Positions 31,844-42,260 are shown, counted from the first letter of the stretch. The stretch is 64,000 bases of DNA from Bacillus halotolerans (GCF_001517105.1 NZ_LPVF01000009.1:551742-615741), one strand, 5' to 3'. The notes: generated from the letters alone by a model not told the origin. Numbers and translations are program-made.

Positions 31844-33742
31844 TTAGGCAAAGATGACTTCTTTAGGCTGATGGCTCAGCTCTTCAGGCATATACCGTTT
31901 TTCAATATTGATGCTGTGCCAGATCATAAAGATGAGCACTGTCCAAATTTTACGGCTGTTATCAGCCTTGTCGGCACAATGGTCTTCAAGAAGCTGAAGA
32001 ACGTAATCCTTATGGATATAAGCGTCCGTTTGGCTTTCCTGAATAATGCTGCGCACCCATTCGTTCATTTCGTTTTTCAGCCAATGACGGATCGGTACAG
32101 GGAAACCGAGCTTTTTGCGGTTCAATACATGATCCGGCACAATGCCTTCAGCAGCTTTGCGAAGGAGATACTTTGTCGTACCGTTCTTTGTTTTCAATTC
32201 ATCAGGAATTTTAGACGCAACGTCAAATACGACTTTATCAAGGAATGGCACACGCAATTCCAAAGAATTCGCCATCGTCATTTTATCCGCTTTTAGCAAA
32301 ATGTCGCCTCGCATCCAAGTGTGGATATCGACATACTGCATTTTGTTAATATCGCTGTATGAGCTGCTTTCTGTAAAGTAAGGCTTCGTCACATCACGAT
32401 ACGAAAGGCTCGGATCATAGTGCTTCAGCAGCTGTTTCTTCACGGATTCTTCAAAGATCTTCGCGTTGCCGATATAACGCTCCGGAAGCGGAGTGCAGCC
32501 GCGCTCAAGCAGGCTCTTTCCTCTCATTCCCTCAGGCATAACGGCCGCTACGTGCAGAAGCATCTTTTTCAAGCCGGACGGAATGCGTTCAAACGGTTTA
32601 AGAGAAAGCGGTTCACGGTAGATGTTGTAGCCGCCGAACAGCTCGTCCGCACCTTCGCCAGATAACGCAACCGTTACGTGTTTTTTCGCTTCTTTCGCCA
32701 CGAAATACAATGGAATCGCAGCCGGGTCTGCAAGCGGATCATCAAAGTGCCATACGATTTTAGGAAGCTCGTTCATGTATTCTTCAGGTGAAATGACTTT
32801 GCTTATATTTTCAATGCCCAGTGCAGCGGCAGTTTCTTTCGCTACATCAACTTCACTGAAGCCCTGCTGTTCAAATCCGACAGAAAATGTTTTCAGGTTG
32901 GGATGAAATTCTTTCGCAACGGATACAATAAACGAAGAATCGATTCCGCCTGATAGGAATGAACCGACAGGCACATCACTTCTCATATGAACGTTTACAG
33001 AGTCATAAATAGCGTCTCTGACTTCTTTGACAAGTTTATCTTCCTCCGTCTGAACAGGCTGGAAGCGCGCCTTGAAATACGTTTTGAATGTGATATCACC
33101 GTCAGGACGGATTGTAAACTGAGAACCCGGCTCTACTTTTTTCACATCAATATCAAGGGTACTTGGCTCAGGAACGAATTGGAAAGACATATACTGCTGT
33201 AATGCTTCTTTATCTATTTCAATATCATTTTGGGCTGCCATTAAACTTTTTCTCTCTGAGGCAAAATAAACCTGATCATTGATCGTTGTGTAATACAACG
33301 GCTTAATGCCGAATGGATCTCTTGCTCCATAAAGAACATGATCGTTTTTATTCCAAATCAGAAAGGCAAACATGCCGCGCAGCTTGGAAGCCGCTTCTTC
33401 TTTATAGTGACGGTAAGTCGCAAGAAGAACCTCTGTGTCAGAATCTGTGTTGAAAGTATATCCCTTTGCTTCAAGCTCTTCTCTCAGTTCGATATAGTTA
33501 TAGATTTCCCCGTTAAAAATAATCCAATATTTTTCATCTTCATATGATAAAGGCTGTCCGCCATTCTCTACATCAATAATGCTGAGCCGTCTGAATCCGA
33601 ATCCAACGTGCTCATCATGGTAATATCCATCACTGTCAGGACCGCGGTGAACGATCATTTGATTCATTTGTTTGATTAGTTCTTCTTGATCAGCGGTTTG
33701 AGTTAACGGATGCTTGTTAAAAACCCCGACAAATCCACACAT
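31844..33742 (-). CDS. asnB: Asparagine synthetase (glutamine-hydrolysing)
   Basis: 632 aa. The N-terminal class II glutamine amidotransferase domain begins MCGFVGVF with the nucleophile Cys2; the C-terminal synthetase domain (from about residue 250) has the PP-loop SGGIDSS. Related motifs FNGEIYNY and HRGPDSDGY are intact. B. subtilis has three asparagine synthetases; this is the vegetative one located next to metK. ATG after GGAGGCAATACT. Confidence 0.95.
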   Translation of the reverse strand: MCGFVGVFNKHPLTQTADQEELIKQMNQMIVHRGPDSDGYYHDEHVGFGFRRLSIIDVENGGQPLSYEDEKYWIIFNGEIYNYIELREELEAKGYTFNTDSDTEVLLATYRHYKEEAASKLRGMFAFLIWNKNDHVLYGARDPFGIKPLYYTTINDQVYFASERKSLMAAQNDIEIDKEALQQYMSFQFVPEPSTLDIDVKKVEPGSQFTIRPDGDITFKTYFKARFQPVQTEEDKLVKEVRDAIYDSVNVHMRSDVPVGSFLSGGIDSSFIVSVAKEFHPNLKTFSVGFEQQGFSEVDVAKETAAALGIENISKVISPEEYMNELPKIVWHFDDPLADPAAIPLYFVAKEAKKHVTVALSGEGADELFGGYNIYREPLSLKPFERIPSGLKKMLLHVAAVMPEGMRGKSLLERGCTPLPERYIGNAKIFEESVKKQLLKHYDPSLSYRDVTKPYFTESSSYSDINKMQYVDIHTWMRGDILLKADKMTMANSLELRVPFLDKVVFDVASKIPDELKTKNGTTKYLLRKAAEGIVPDHVLNRKKLGFPVPIRHWLKNEMNEWVRSIIQESQTDAYIHKDYVLQLLEDHCADKADNSRKIWTVLIFMIWHSINIEKRYMPEELSHQPKEVIFA

Positions 33743-33851
33743 AGTATTGCCTCCATATTTAAAATTGTCATCATTGAACCCCTATTTATAGACGCTGTGA
33801 ACAGTGTTTGGTTTCACAGTTATGTAAAAAAATAAACATGGATACATCGAT

Positions 33852-33885
33852 AAAAAAGGGAAAGCCGCTTAACCAGTAAGCGGCT
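33852..33885 (-). terminator. Terminator downstream of metK
   Basis: Stem AGCCGCTTA / TAAGCGGCT with a downstream T-run on the minus strand. Confidence 0.82.
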
Positions 33886-33891
33886 ATAAAA

Positions 33892-35094
33892 TTATTCTCC
33901 TAACGCTTCTTTACGCAGCTGTTCCGCTTTGTCTGTACGCTCCCACGGAAGGTCAACATCGTGGCGTCCAAAGTGGCCGTACGCGGCAGTCTGTTTGTAG
34001 ATCGGACGGCGTAAATCAAGCATTTTGATAATGCCGGCAGGTCGTAAATCAAAGTTATTGCGCACAACTTCAATCAGTTTTTCCTCCGAAGATTTTCCGG
34101 AACCGAATGTGTTGATTGAGATAGACACAGGCTGTGCAACACCGATCGCGTAAGCAAGCTGCACTTCGCAAGAATCTGCAAGCTCAGCCGCAACGATGTT
34201 TTTCGCAACGTATCTTGCAGCATAAGCAGCTGAACGGTCTACTTTCGTCGCATCTTTACCAGAGAACGCGCCGCCGCCGTGACGTGCGTAGCCGCCGTAC
34301 GTATCAACGATGATTTTACGTCCTGTAAGCCCCGCATCCCCTTGAGGTCCTCCAATGACGAAACGGCCTGTAGGGTTAATGAAGTATTTTGTTTCTTCAT
34401 CAATTAATTCTTCAGGAACAACCGGATTGATGACATGTTCTTTAATGTTGCGCTGAATTTGCTCAAGCGTAATTTCAGGGTGGTGCTGAGTTGAAATAAC
34501 AATCGCGTCAATTCGGACAGGTTTGTTATTTTCATCATACTCAACCGTTACCTGTGTTTTGCCGTCAGGGCGAAGGTAAGGAAGAACATCTTCTTTACGC
34601 ACTTCACTCAAGCGGCGGGCTAATTTATGAGCAAGTGAAATCGGAAGAGGCATGAGCTCTTTCGTTTCGTTGCACGCATAACCGAACATTAAACCTTGGT
34701 CACCAGCTCCGATTGCTTCAATTTCTTCGTCGCTCATTGTGCCTTCACGGGCTTCAAGCGCTTGGTCTACACCCATCGCAATATCAGCAGACTGCTCGTC
34801 AATTGATGTTAAAACCGCACAAGTTTCCGCATCAAATCCGTATTTTGCACGTGTGTATCCGATTTCTTTAATCGTTTCACGAACCGTTTTTGGAATGTCA
34901 ACATACGTAGAAGTTGTGATTTCTCCGCTGACAAGAACCAAACCAGTTGTCACAGACGTTTCACAAGCAACACGCGCGTTAGGGTCTTTCTTTAAAATTT
35001 CATCTAAAATGCTGTCAGAAATCTGGTCACAGATTTTATCCGGATGCCCCTCCGTAACAGATTCTGATGTAAATAAACGACGATTTTTACTCAT
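33892..35094 (-). CDS. metK: S-adenosylmethionine synthetase
   Basis: 400 aa. Makes SAM from methionine and ATP. Signatures [16 protein letters not shown] (about residues 11-26), [12 protein letters not shown] and GGGAFSGKD are complete. The start is 35094 ([12 protein letters not shown]) after GGAGGAAG; 36 further in-frame codons upstream have no ribosome-binding site and run toward the leader terminator. Transcription is controlled by an S-box riboswitch that ends synthesis when SAM is plentiful. Confidence 0.97.
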   Translation of the reverse strand: MSKNRRLFTSESVTEGHPDKICDQISDSILDEILKKDPNARVACETSVTTGLVLVSGEITTSTYVDIPKTVRETIKEIGYTRAKYGFDAETCAVLTSIDEQSADIAMGVDQALEAREGTMSDEEIEAIGAGDQGLMFGYACNETKELMPLPISLAHKLARRLSEVRKEDVLPYLRPDGKTQVTVEYDENNKPVRIDAIVISTQHHPEITLEQIQRNIKEHVINPVVPEELIDEETKYFINPTGRFVIGGPQGDAGLTGRKIIVDTYGGYARHGGGAFSGKDATKVDRSAAYAARYVAKNIVAAELADSCEVQLAYAIGVAQPVSISINTFGSGKSSEEKLIEVVRNNFDLRPAGIIKMLDLRRPIYKQTAAYGHFGRHDVDLPWERTDKAEQLRKEALGE

Positions 35095-35212
35095 GATTTG
35101 CTTCCTCCTGCACAAGGCCTCCCGAAAGACCTTATATATATGATACGGAACTCGCTCCCTCTTATACAATGTTACGTTTATATTAGAGATGTTAATTGGC
35201 ATATTTATGAAA

Positions 35213-35401
35213 TAAAAAAACCTTTTCCGTTCGAGGAAAGGGTTTGGTCTTTGTGCCTTTCACTCTTATCGCTCAAGGAATCATTCAACCTTGCATCAGG
35301 TTAGCACCTTGGTTGTCTCACACAATTTAAACATAATGAATAATAGAGAAACCGGTTGCTGGGCTTCATAGGGCCTGTCCCTCCGCCAGCTCGGGATAAG
35401 A
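35213..35401 (-). promoter_or_regulatory. SAM (S-box) riboswitch of metK
   Basis: The aptamer is closed by CTCTTATC (35401-35394) and GATAAGAG (35270-35263). Core motifs are seen: GAGCTGGCGGAGGGAC, GGCCC, AAGCCCAGCAACCGG and AACCAAGGTGCTAACCTG. The expression platform ends in a terminator at 35213-35247 (stem AACCCTTTCC / GGAAAAGGTT then T7). It occupies much of the 506-nt gap between metK and pckA. Confidence 0.95.
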
Positions 35402-35418
35402 GTATCCGCTCAATGAAA

Positions 35419-35448
35419 TATCTTATCGTAAAAGGGTTTGCAATGTCA
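35419..35448 (-). promoter_or_regulatory. Sigma-A promoter of metK
   Basis: TTGACA, 18-nt spacer, TAAGAT on the minus strand, just upstream of the S-box. Confidence 0.8.
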
Positions 35449-35524
35449 ATATGATTCAGAAGAAATAGGCACCTATATTGAGGGAAAACAATGGAAATGC
35501 ACACACAAAAAACGATAAATAGTA

Positions 35525-35552
35525 TAGACTATTTGAAAATATATGTTATACT
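35525..35552 (+). promoter_or_regulatory. pckA promoter with CcpN box
   Basis: -10 TATACT (35547-35552) with a weak -35 TAGACT 16 nt upstream. TATGTTATACT (35542-35552) agrees at every position with the CcpN consensus TRTGHYATAYW as I recall it. CcpN represses gapB and pckA during glycolytic growth. Confidence 0.75.
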
Positions 35553-35600
35553 AATTCACAATTAGCAAAACACAAATAAAATGATAAAGGAAGGTTTCTT

Positions 35601-37184
35601 ATGAACTCAGTTGATTTAACCGCTGATTTGCAAGCCTTATTAACAAGTCCTAATGTGCAGCATAATTTATCTGCAGCTCAGCTTACAGAAAGAGTACTTT
35701 CCCGCAGCGAAGGCATTTTGACATCCACGGGTGCCGTCCGGGCGACCACAGGCGCTTACACGGGACGTTCGCCGAAGGATAAATTTATTGTAGAAGAAGC
35801 AAGCACAAAGAGTAAGATTGATTGGGGTCCGGTGAATCAGCCTATTTCCGAGGAAGCGTTTGACCGGCTGTACACGAAAGTTGTCAGCTATCTGAAACAG
35901 CGAGATGAGCTGTTTGTTTTCGAAGGATTTGCCGGTGCCGATGAAAAATACAGACTGCCGATCACCGTCGTTAATGAATTTGCATGGCACAATTTATTTG
36001 CCAGACAGCTGTTTATCCGCCCTGAAGACAATGATAAAAAAACAGTCGAACAGCCGTTTACCATTCTTTCCGCTCCGCATTTCAAAGCGGATCCAAAAAC
36101 AGACGGCACACATTCAGAAACCTTTATTATTGTTTCTTTCGAAAAGCGCACGATTTTAATCGGCGGAACGGAGTATGCCGGAGAAATGAAAAAATCAATT
36201 TTCTCCATCATGAATTTCCTGCTGCCTGAGCGAGATATTTTATCCATGCATTGCTCCGCTAATGTCGGTGAAAAAGGCGATGTCGCGCTTTTCTTCGGCC
36301 TGTCAGGAACAGGAAAGACCACCCTTTCGGCGGATGCTGACCGGAAACTGATCGGTGATGATGAACACGGCTGGTCGGATACCGGTGTCTTCAATATCGA
36401 AGGCGGATGCTATGCCAAGTGCATTCATTTAAGCGAAGAAAAGGAACCGCAGATTTTTAAAGCGATTCGGTTTGGATCCGTTCTCGAAAATGTTGTTGTA
36501 GATGAAGATACACGTGAAGCCAATTACGATGATTCCTTCTTTACAGAAAACACACGTGCCGCTTACCCGATTCATATGATCGACAACATTGTGTCTCCGA
36601 GCATTGCGGGCCACCCGTCAGCGATTGTATTTCTGACGGCTGATGCATTCGGCGTTCTGCCGCCAATCAGCAAGCTGACGAAGGAGCAGGCTATGTACCA
36701 CTTCTTAAGCGGTTATACGAGTAAACTAGCTGGAACCGAACGCGGCGTCACGTCTCCTGAGACGACATTCTCCACATGCTTCGGTTCACCGTTCCTTCCG
36801 CTCCCGGCCCATGTATATGCGGAAATGCTCGGCAAAAAGATCGACGAACACGGCGCAGACGTTTACTTGGTCAACACAGGCTGGACCGGCGGCGGCTACG
36901 GCACAGGCGAACGCATGAAGCTTTCATACACACGGGCGATGGTAAAAGCAGCGATTGAAGGCAAATTAGAAAAAGTGCAAATGACCACTGACGATATTTT
37001 CGGCCTGCACATCCCGGTTCATGTTCCGGATGTTCCCGATCATATCCTACAGCCGGAAAACACGTGGAATAACAAAGAGGAATACAGAGAAAAGGCTGTG
37101 TATCTGGCAAACGAATTCAAAGAAAACTTCAAAAAGTTCACAAATACAGATGCCATCGCTCAAGCAGGCGGGCCTCTCGTATAA
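35601..37184 (+). CDS. pckA: Phosphoenolpyruvate carboxykinase (ATP)
   Basis: 527 aa. Converts oxaloacetate to PEP, the first step of gluconeogenesis. The kinase P-loop [11 protein letters not shown] (about residues 233-243), the metal-binding DDEHGW and the [10 protein letters not shown] substrate segment are all intact. ATG after AAAGGAAGG. Single gene ending in a strong terminator, under CcpN control. Confidence 0.97.
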   Translation: MNSVDLTADLQALLTSPNVQHNLSAAQLTERVLSRSEGILTSTGAVRATTGAYTGRSPKDKFIVEEASTKSKIDWGPVNQPISEEAFDRLYTKVVSYLKQRDELFVFEGFAGADEKYRLPITVVNEFAWHNLFARQLFIRPEDNDKKTVEQPFTILSAPHFKADPKTDGTHSETFIIVSFEKRTILIGGTEYAGEMKKSIFSIMNFLLPERDILSMHCSANVGEKGDVALFFGLSGTGKTTLSADADRKLIGDDEHGWSDTGVFNIEGGCYAKCIHLSEEKEPQIFKAIRFGSVLENVVVDEDTREANYDDSFFTENTRAAYPIHMIDNIVSPSIAGHPSAIVFLTADAFGVLPPISKLTKEQAMYHFLSGYTSKLAGTERGVTSPETTFSTCFGSPFLPLPAHVYAEMLGKKIDEHGADVYLVNTGWTGGGYGTGERMKLSYTRAMVKAAIEGKLEKVQMTTDDIFGLHIPVHVPDVPDHILQPENTWNNKEEYREKAVYLANEFKENFKKFTNTDAIAQAGGPLV

Positions 37185-37189
37185 AAAAG

Positions 37190-37226
37190 CAAAAGCCAAG
37201 AGCAATTAAGCTCTTGGCTTGTTTTA
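37190..37226. terminator. Terminator between pckA and ytmB
   Basis: Stem AGCCAAGAGC / GCTCTTGGCT followed by TGTTTT on the plus strand; A-rich flank lets it serve the convergent ytmB also. Confidence 0.85.
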
Positions 37227-37466
37227 ATTGACTGTATGCAAGGATGTCAGCTTGTACGTAATGATTGTCCGCCCGTCTGTCCATTCAAGCTTCTGCACTT
37301 CGGCTGTGCCTGACTTTTCACCAAATTTTGTTTTGCTGACATCCATCGGAATCTCCATTGGATAAATGCGATACCCGTCTTTCTCTAATCTGAATATATT
37401 TTCATCTATGCGAACTTCTTTTCCTTTTGTCACAATCAATGTATTAAATTCAACAGGCATTCCCAA
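37224..37466 (-). CDS. ytmB: Small conserved protein of unknown function
   Basis: 80 aa, predicted mostly beta-strand (FNTLIVTKGKEVRI; GYRIYPMEIP; TIITYKLTSL). Resembles the DUF2584 family; no role known. Starts at TTG 37466, 7 nt after GGGGA, with an ATG two codons later as an alternative. Lies 51 nt after ytmA in the same direction, so probably cotranscribed. Confidence 0.78.
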   Translation of the reverse strand: MGMPVEFNTLIVTKGKEVRIDENIFRLEKDGYRIYPMEIPMDVSKTKFGEKSGTAEVQKLEWTDGRTIITYKLTSLHTVN

Positions 37467-37517
37467 ATTGAAATCCCCTTTCGTTCTCTTTTTTCTATAT
37501 CATAACATATTTCACCG

Positions 37518-38291
37518 TCAGCGGTTTTTCATCCACTGCGTGAGCTGCCGCACAATACGCCGGTTTTCCTTCGGCGGAAAATAATGTGTGAATGTACTGT
37601 AGTACCACGTCTCTACAGGCTTGTGCAGCTGTTTTAATTTCTCCTCAAATAAATACGAATGCTGAATGGAAACGTTTTGGTCTTTTTCTCCGTGAATTAA
37701 TAAAACGGGTGCCTCAATTTTGTTCACTTGGTCAAAAGGCGTTCGCCATTTGTATTCGTCAGGCACCTTTTTCGGCGTTCCCCCAATCACTCTTTTCATC
37801 ATTCTTCGCAAATCCTGCCGCTCTTCATATGTAAGAATCATATCACTGACGCCTCCCCACGAAACGAACGAAGCCGCATGCCGTCCCATTTCAATCGCAG
37901 TAAGCATTCCCATGATGCCGCCTCTGGAGAAACCGAAAATATGAATTCTGTTCTTTTTCACTTGCGGATGCTGCTGGAGCAGGCGAAAAGCGGAAAAAGC
38001 ATCCTCTCTGTCTTCTCCTGCAAAATCCTCGTTGCCCTCTCCTCCCTGGTTCCCTCTATAAAAGGGGGCAAATACAACAAATCCTTGGGACGCAAACTGG
38101 ATAATTCGGCCCGGTCTGACCATTCCAACACTTTTAATACCGCCGCGCAAATATAAAAATCCGTCATATTGCCCAGGTGCCGCCGGCTCCGCCAGCAGCC
38201 CTTTCACTTTTAAGCCATTTGAAAGGTAGCAGATGGTAAACAAGCGCACATGCCGGCTCGGCGACGGAAATCTTCTTTTCTCAACAATCAA
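37518..38291 (-). CDS. ytmA: Alpha/beta hydrolase, prolyl oligopeptidase-like
   Basis: 257 aa. S9-type catalytic domain: nucleophile elbow GFSRGG (about residues 120-125), HGEKDQNVS with the acid residue, and a C-terminal His in FTHYFPP. A tryptic loop upstream (GGIKSVG) corresponds to the oxyanion region. No beta-propeller domain, so an esterase or small-peptide hydrolase is likelier than an oligopeptidase. TTG start 38291, 8 nt after AAAAGGAGG. Confidence 0.85.
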   Translation of the reverse strand: MIVEKRRFPSPSRHVRLFTICYLSNGLKVKGLLAEPAAPGQYDGFLYLRGGIKSVGMVRPGRIIQFASQGFVVFAPFYRGNQGGEGNEDFAGEDREDAFSAFRLLQQHPQVKKNRIHIFGFSRGGIMGMLTAIEMGRHAASFVSWGGVSDMILTYEERQDLRRMMKRVIGGTPKKVPDEYKWRTPFDQVNKIEAPVLLIHGEKDQNVSIQHSYLFEEKLKQLHKPVETWYYSTFTHYFPPKENRRIVRQLTQWMKNR

Positions 38292-38440
38292 TGCTTCCGC
38301 CTCCTTTTTTCTTTATTCTTTCCTGTCTTTAAAAATAAATCCTGTAACCCGGATTAGGCATTCACACATTTTTATACCCATCATACGATATGTAAAGCAA
38401 AAAAGGATATTAACTTGATGCTAAATAAGGAGGTTGTCAT

Positions 38441-39445
38441 GTGAACAAATGGTTAAGGCTGGGCTGTTTCTGCGTTTGCAGTGTGTTTCTCATCATTGCC
38501 CTGAGCGCTTGCAAGCAGGAAGAAACACTCACGAAAGTAAAAGTAGCCGAAGTGACCCATTCCATTTTTTATGCACCTTTATATGTTGCAGAATCTAAAG
38601 GCTTTTTCAAGGATGAAGGCCTTGATGTCGACGTCAATACGACCTGGGGCGGCGATAAAACGATGACTTCACTTCTTTCAAACGGCTCGGACATTGCTCT
38701 TGTCGGTTCAGAAACATCCATTTATGTCGAATCGCAAGGGGCTAAAGACCCTGTCATTAACTTCGCACAGCTGACTCAGACAGACGGAACGTTTCTTGTC
38801 GCAAGAGAAGATGCCGAAAATTTCAGCTGGGATCAGCTGAAAGGAAAGACTTTTCTCGGCCAAAGAAAAGGCGGTATGCCGCAAATGGTCGGCGAGTATG
38901 TGCTGAACCAACACCACATTGATCCGCATAAGGATATTGAACTCATCCAAAACATAGACTTCGCCAATATATCCAATGCCTTTGCTTCCGGAACCGGTGA
39001 GTATGTCCAGCTTTTTGAACCGACTGCTTCACTCTTTGAGAAAGAAGGCATCGGCCACATCGTTGCTTCGTTCGGAGAAGAATCAGGCCAGGTTCCTTAT
39101 ACAACTTTTATGGCAAAACAAAGCTATTTAAAGAAAAACGAGGATACAGCCGTCAAATTCACGAGAGCTATTTATAAAGCGCAGCAGTGGGTGGAAAACC
39201 ACTCAGCGAAGGACATCACAGAAGCGATAAAAAATGAATTTGACGATACAGATCCAGATGTCATCGAAACGTCCATTGAACGCTACAAAAAACAAAATTC
39301 GTATTCTCCAGACCCGCTCCTCAACGAAAAAGAATGGGAACTGCTCCAAACGATTATGGATCAGTCGGGTGAACTGCCAAAGCATATACCATACAGTCAG
39401 CTTGTGAACAAACACATCGCCGAAAAAGTCACCTCGGAAAAATAG
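38441..39445 (+). CDS. ytlA: ABC transporter substrate-binding lipoprotein, SsuA/THI5-like
   Basis: 334 aa. Signal peptide with lipobox LSAC (Cys about residue 24), then a type II periplasmic-binding fold: APLYVAESKGFFKDEGLDV (about residues 46-64) is the NMT1/THI5-SsuA signature. Relatives bind aliphatic sulfonates, nitrate, taurine or thiamine-precursor pyrimidines; the ligand here is not known. GTG start after AAGGAGG. Heads the ytlA-ytlC-ytlD operon. Confidence 0.88.
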   Translation: MNKWLRLGCFCVCSVFLIIALSACKQEETLTKVKVAEVTHSIFYAPLYVAESKGFFKDEGLDVDVNTTWGGDKTMTSLLSNGSDIALVGSETSIYVESQGAKDPVINFAQLTQTDGTFLVAREDAENFSWDQLKGKTFLGQRKGGMPQMVGEYVLNQHHIDPHKDIELIQNIDFANISNAFASGTGEYVQLFEPTASLFEKEGIGHIVASFGEESGQVPYTTFMAKQSYLKKNEDTAVKFTRAIYKAQQWVENHSAKDITEAIKNEFDDTDPDVIETSIERYKKQNSYSPDPLLNEKEWELLQTIMDQSGELPKHIPYSQLVNKHIAEKVTSEK

Positions 39446-39457
39446 GAGGCGCCATCT

Positions 39458-40252
39458 ATGTCTTTTTTACATGTCGACCATGTAACTCATACTTATTTTT
39501 CTATTAAAGAAAAAACCACCGCCGTACAGGACATTCATTTCGATGCCGAAAAAGGCGATTTCATCTCATTTCTCGGTCCGAGCGGCTGCGGAAAAACAAC
39601 ACTGCTTTCCATAATTGCAGGCTTAATTGAACCTTCGGAAGGCAGAGTTCTGATTGAAGGCCGCGAGCCGAATCAAAAAGAACATAACATTGGCTACATG
39701 CTTCAGCAGGATTACTTATTTCCCTGGAAATCCATTGAGGAAAATGTGCTCCTCGGTTTAAAAATTGCCGACACGCTTACTGAAGAAAACAAGGCCGCAG
39801 CACTTGGTCTTTTGCCGGATCTGGGTCTCGTTGATGTTGAAAAGAAATATCCTAAGGAGCTGTCAGGCGGGATGAGGCAGCGGGCCGCGCTTGCAAGAAC
39901 TCTAGCCCCAAATCCAAGTCTGCTGTTGCTGGATGAGCCATTTTCCGCGCTTGATTTTCAAACGAAACTGTCTTTGGAAAACCTCGTTTTCCGCACATTA
40001 AAGGAATATCAAAAAACAGCGGTGCTTGTCACTCATGATATAGGGGAAGCGATTGCGATGAGTGATACCATCTTTTTATTTTCTAATCAGCCGGGCACCA
40101 TTCATCAAATTTTTACAATCCCTAGAGAATTGGCTGCGATGATGCCTTTTGACGCCCGGCAGGAGCCATCCTTCCAGACGCTGTTTCAAACGATATGGAA
40201 GGAGCTGAATTCTCTTGAGAAACAGCAAAGAAACAATCGATCTGCTGCATGA
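39458..40252 (+). CDS. ytlC: ABC transporter ATP-binding protein, SsuB/TauB-like
   Basis: 264 aa. Walker [11 protein letters not shown]-loop LQQDYLFPW (the LFPW form is typical of the nitrate/sulfonate/taurine family), signature LSGGMRQR, Walker [14 protein letters not shown]-loop VTHD. Lies 12 nt after ytlA and overlaps ytlD by 38 nt. Confidence 0.92.
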   Translation: MSFLHVDHVTHTYFSIKEKTTAVQDIHFDAEKGDFISFLGPSGCGKTTLLSIIAGLIEPSEGRVLIEGREPNQKEHNIGYMLQQDYLFPWKSIEENVLLGLKIADTLTEENKAAALGLLPDLGLVDVEKKYPKELSGGMRQRAALARTLAPNPSLLLLDEPFSALDFQTKLSLENLVFRTLKEYQKTAVLVTHDIGEAIAMSDTIFLFSNQPGTIHQIFTIPRELAAMMPFDARQEPSFQTLFQTIWKELNSLEKQQRNNRSAA

Positions 40253-41027
40253 GCAATTTCAATTGAAACAGAAAAAAGAGAAATGGAATGTGCATTCTTT
40301 TCAGCTTGCGATATTTATCCTCTTTTTCTCCGGATGGGAAATCGCAAGCAGACAGGGCTGGATTGATCCTCTGATCTTCAGCTCGCCGTCAGCCGTATGG
40401 CGTTTACTGATAGAAAAGCTTGCTGACGGCTCATTGCTATCGCATATCGGGGTTACTTTATTTGAGACGGTGCTTGGCTTTTTGCTGGGGACTTTCCTGG
40501 GCACGTGTCTTGCCGCGCTGTTATGGTGGTCCAGCCGGCTTGCCAGGATATTAGATCCGTATCTGGTCATTTTAAATGCAATGCCGAAAGTGGCGCTCGG
40601 ACCTATTCTGATTGTCGCGCTCGGTCCCGGCTTTGTCAGCATCATCGCGATGGGAGCGGTCATCAGTGTCATCATCACAACCATCGTCGTTTATACCGCC
40701 TTTCAAGAGGTGGATGAAAACTATATTAAAGTAATGAAAACATTCGGCGCAAACAAGTGGGTTATTTTTAAAGAAGCGATTCTTCCCGCATCTTCGCCCG
40801 CTATTATTTCAACACTGAAGGTAAACGTCGGTTTATCGTGGGTCGGTGTTATCGTAGGCGAGTTTCTTGTTTCAAAGGTCGGATTAGGATACATGATTAT
40901 TTACGGATTCCAAGTCTTCAATTTTACACTCGTCTTCTTAAGCCTGTTGATCATTGCTGTATTTGCCACCCTGATGTATCAGGGCGTAGAACTGTTAGAA
41001 AAGAAATGGACGAAGGGCAGAACATAA
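40215..41027 (+). CDS. ytlD: ABC transporter permease, SsuC/TauC-like
   Basis: 270 aa with six membrane segments and the EAA loop [22 protein letters not shown] (about residues 169-190, shown here as the cytoplasmic ATPase contact). The start is TTG 40215, 10 nt after AAGGAG that lies within ytlC; the 38-nt overlap implies translational coupling. Ends at a terminator shared with ytkD. Confidence 0.9.
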   Translation: MRNSKETIDLLHEQFQLKQKKEKWNVHSFQLAIFILFFSGWEIASRQGWIDPLIFSSPSAVWRLLIEKLADGSLLSHIGVTLFETVLGFLLGTFLGTCLAALLWWSSRLARILDPYLVILNAMPKVALGPILIVALGPGFVSIIAMGAVISVIITTIVVYTAFQEVDENYIKVMKTFGANKWVIFKEAILPASSPAIISTLKVNVGLSWVGVIVGEFLVSKVGLGYMIIYGFQVFNFTLVFLSLLIIAVFATLMYQGVELLEKKWTKGRT

Positions 41028-41054
41028 AAAACCCGGCGGATAGCCGGGTCTTTA
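41028..41054. terminator. Terminator between ytlD and ytkD
   Basis: Stem ACCCGGC / GCCGGGT with flanking A- and T-runs; the genes are convergent. Confidence 0.82.
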
Positions 41055-41528
41055 GTTGATCCATCCCGCTTCTTTCAGTTTTTTCAAACTGATGGGAAGC
41101 ACGGAATCCTTCATAATAAAGCTGAATTTTTTATTGCGGGGCAGGTTTTCCGGAAGTTCATGAAACAGAACCGGCCCTTTCGTTTCAAAGTAATCGCTTT
41201 GCTTTTCAAGCTTCTCTATATCTGCAAAATATATATTTTTCACAATAACCTTTTCTTTTCCGAGAACTTTATACTGTCCGAGATACTTGAGGCTTTTCAC
41301 TCTCGCCCCTGTTTCTTCCTTTACTTCTCGAAGCGCCGCCTCTTCCGCGCACTCCATCGGTTCCACTTTCCCGCCCGGAAATTCAAAGCCTCTGTCCTCA
41401 TGTTCTGTCAAAAGCCATTTGTCACCAAAACGGCAGATGACCCAGACATGCTTCGGGCTGTCCGAAAAGGGCTGATTGTCAAAGGAGAGCTGAACAGTAT
41501 TCTGATAATAATCTTTAAACTCGTACAT
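41052..41528 (-). CDS. ytkD: NUDIX nucleoside triphosphatase (8-oxo-dGTPase)
   Basis: 158 aa. Complete NUDIX box: GGKVEPMECAEEAALREV followed by KEETGA (about residues 51-74). In B. subtilis it is a MutT-type sanitiser of oxidised guanine nucleotides and also has RNA pyrophosphohydrolase activity. Start MYEFKDYY. Its 3' end is in a terminator shared with ytlD. Confidence 0.93.
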   Translation of the reverse strand: MYEFKDYYQNTVQLSFDNQPFSDSPKHVWVICRFGDKWLLTEHEDRGFEFPGGKVEPMECAEEAALREVKEETGARVKSLKYLGQYKVLGKEKVIVKNIYFADIEKLEKQSDYFETKGPVLFHELPENLPRNKKFSFIMKDSVLPISLKKLKEAGWIN

Positions 41529-41740
41529 GTTTATCCCTCAAATCCGTTCCTAGCTATCTTCCATACATCATACCACAGTTACGTTTCTTCGGAAGCTTTT
41601 TATCAAAAAATAAGGGAAACCCAGCACGCCATCCGGATCTGAAACGATAGACCAGCTCGTACAGCTTTTGGCCGCAGCTCTTGTCAAAATGTAAATGACT
41701 GACGCTCTGGGCTTTATTATGACCCGCGAACAGATAAAAG

Positions 41741-42145
41741 TTACGGTTTGCGCCTGAATTTATTTTTTAACGTTTCTAATAGATCCACAAGCATTTCCGG
41801 AACAGGTATACCGAGAGAGCTGGCTGTCACGACAATTTGCACAGATTCATAAAGAATATAAAACATAATGGCCAAGTCACGTATTGATCCCTGTGTATTC
41901 AGCAGCTGGTCAAAAAAGTGGCAGACAGAGATCAGAGCCAACGTAACTAATTTTTTGACGAAACGGGCAAAAACCTTCTTGAACGCCAGTTTGTGAATAA
42001 TCGTTTCCTTCAAGGTCGTACTGATAAATTCAATTGCCATAAGAGACAGCAGAATGAGGAGTGAGTACTGAAAACCTCCGAAGAAAAACCCCGCTGCTGA
42101 AACGCTGACTGCAAAAAACGAAAAGATGCCAAAGTCTCTATCCAT
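41741..42145 (-). CDS. ytkC: Holin-like membrane protein
   Basis: 134 aa with three to four hydrophobic segments (FFAVSVSAAGFFFGGFQYS, LLILLSLMAIEFIST, LAIMFYILYESVQIVV) and a basic C-terminal tail (NKFRRKP). The layout and the closing LGIPVPEMLVDLLETLK are those of the toxin-secretion/phage-lysis holin family (TcdE/UtxA). No neighbouring endolysin is present; it may be a domesticated phage gene. The gap to ytkD (about 210 nt) shows no gene. Confidence 0.8.
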   Translation of the reverse strand: MDRDFGIFSFFAVSVSAAGFFFGGFQYSLLILLSLMAIEFISTTLKETIIHKLAFKKVFARFVKKLVTLALISVCHFFDQLLNTQGSIRDLAIMFYILYESVQIVVTASSLGIPVPEMLVDLLETLKNKFRRKP

Positions 42146-42260
42146 TTATCCCAACATCCTTTCACAGAAACGGCCTTACCATATTCTATGGAAAGCATGC
42201 CGAACGGATTGGATTTTTCAGAAAAATGGACTAGTTGTCGCCTATTTTTGCGAGGCAAAA

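Noticed and set aside
35888-36394. Minus-strand open frame of 168 codons inside pckA
   Set aside because: Antisense shadow of a strongly conserved gene; Ser/Cys-rich low-complexity product with no start signal.
41160-41642. Plus-strand open frame of 160 codons over ytkD
   Set aside because: It is the antisense of ytkD, lacks a ribosome-binding site and has no recognisable domain.
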